A stretch of DNA of 64,000 bases from DASSUW01 sp963740605 (GTDB lineage: Bacteria > Actinomycetota > Thermoleophilia > Solirubrobacterales > Solirubrobacteraceae), in NCBI GenBank assembly GCA_963740605.1, contig CAVUFC010000005.1, positions 10,465 to 74,464 of the forward strand. Reading direction: 5' to 3'. The stretch's first letter is position 1, and every line of letters begins with the position of its first letter. This document shows, piece by piece, positions 63,331 to 64,000 of this stretch. A program made the translations under genes and the position numbers. The notes beneath the pieces are model-generated. The model searched no databases. It was not told the DNA's origin and saw only the letters and a program-made list of their open reading frames with translations.

Positions 63331-63345
63331 GAACCGAAGCTGCCC

Positions 63346-63378
63346 CCCGGGGCGAGCGGCGATGCCGCTCGCCCCGGG
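63346..63378 (+). terminator. 15-bp GC terminator hairpin after GH32 gene 2
   Basis: CCCGGGGCGAGCGGC and GCCGCTCGCCCCGGG pair perfectly around GAT, 15 nt after the stop codon. Confidence 0.8.
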
Positions 63379-63476
63379 TCGCGCGGCAATGAACGACTCT
63401 GCTCCTGGCCGCCGGCGCTTCTGCTCCTTTGGACAAGAGCGGGCGTCTCCGCTGGCGCCGCGCTCACGCCCGCTCG

Positions 63477-64000
63477 GGACGACCAGCAGGAGCGCGGGTC
63501 GAGACTACCGCTCACTTACGAAAGGGGAGCAGCTAGCGGGACGACACTTCTGAACCGCCGCTAAGCGACGGCGCCGACAGGCTCGGACGGCGTCCGCTCC
63601 CACCATCGGCGGCGTCAAGCACCAGCGACACCGATTCCGCTGCGCCGCGCCCGCGATCCGCAACTGACGGCGCGTGGCGCGACGACCGCGCGGGCACGTC
63701 GATCTGACCAACGCCGACGAGGCCCGCGAGCGCGCGCGCGAACACATCGCTTCGATCGTTATCGGTCAGACCTGAGTCGCGATCCTCCCAGCGCGGCAGC
63801 ATCCGCACACGAAACGCGTCGTGTACTCCTGGGCTCGTGCAAGCCCGTGCCCGCCGGGCGTTTGCCCGTCACTCGCCGATCGCAGGAAGGGCCATCTGCC
63901 TTTTCCTGCCTTTTCGCATGCCTCGCAGATCGCGGCAAAAGTCGACCATTTGCAGGAGAGTCTTGATGGCGAGAGGCGGACTCGAACCGCCGACACCACG
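63477..64000 (-). repeat. 524-nt inverted repeat, right arm, ending in a tRNA-Phe 3' half
   Basis: Reverse complement of 24840-25363. The last 38 bases (63963-64000, minus strand) are the T-arm GGCGG-TTCGAGT-CCGCC and the acceptor 3' strand of the tRNA-Phe half, cut by the window edge just before the anticodon loop. In the left arm this is exactly where IS110 begins, so a third IS110 copy or an intact tRNA arm is expected beyond base 64000. Confidence 0.85.

Noticed and set aside
25364..63476. Whole 38 kb interval as a recently acquired island
   Set aside because: Composition and gene style match the flanks as far as I can judge, and no integrase or conjugation gene is present; the inverted repeats alone do not show acquisition.

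Overview
This is a 64 kb stretch of a very GC-rich chromosome. It carries actinobacterial-style genes: LAL/LuxR giants, a SARP/AfsR-type regulator, DHA2 exporters, secreted S1 and S8 proteases, and an ECF sigma factor fused to its own anti-sigma domain. The gene mix and the dense spacing fit Actinomycetota, possibly Thermoleophilia (Solirubrobacter/Conexibacter-like). That placement is an inference from gene style; there is no rRNA or marker gene in the window.

Layout. (1) 0-13.5 kb is mostly minus strand: two paralogous LAL regulators bracket an HAD phosphatase, an MFS transporter and an NDH-2 dehydrogenase, followed by two alpha/beta hydrolases, a decayed third one and an unplaced protein. 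(2) 14.1-17.2 kb is a plus-strand run: organic hydroperoxide reductase, a Lipoprotein_15-type lipoprotein, a small membrane protein, transaldolase and a DUF302 protein. (3) 17.4-25.4 kb holds tRNA-Phe 3'-half remnants, a small cargo gene (AlbA_2/Schlafen-like) between two of them, a LuxR regulator with a flavin monooxygenase, and the first IS110 copy. (4) 25.8-36.2 kb holds a secreted protein, an SMP-30 lactonase, a SARP regulator, a secreted trypsin-like protease, a DUF456 gene broken by one stop codon, a DHA2 exporter and an ABC exporter pair. (5) 36.6-38.7 kb is a second tRNA-half/repeat block with an IS110 copy in the opposite orientation. (6) 39.2-44 kb is a secreted subtilase followed by a membrane-anchored sigma/anti-sigma fusion. 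(7) 44-50.5 kb is a decayed stretch (three broken genes), an IS1182-type element with a 4-bp target duplication, and a double-OmpA-domain protein. (8) 51.2-63.3 kb is a fructan-use locus: two GH32 enzymes, a GntR regulator, a LacI regulator and a FrcBCA-type sugar ABC transporter, with LacI-type operators before the transporter, before lacI itself and before the second GH32 gene.

How it works together. The secreted GH32 enzymes would cleave levan, inulin or sucrose outside the cell. The lipoprotein-dependent ABC importer would bring in the released sugar, and the LacI protein would repress importer, itself and the second GH32 gene until sugar appears. Transaldolase at 15.6 kb could serve downstream sugar metabolism but is unlinked.

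Most notable observation. The two IS110 copies carry, upstream of the transposase, an RNA-like fold whose internal loop holds two short segments that match the two strands of the tRNA-Phe anticodon arm. That is exactly the sequence into which both copies are inserted, so this looks like an IS110 bridge RNA programmed for a tRNA-Phe anticodon stem-loop. The outer edge of one IS110 copy also opens a 524-nt perfect inverted repeat whose partner lies at the window's last base, bounding about 39 kb.
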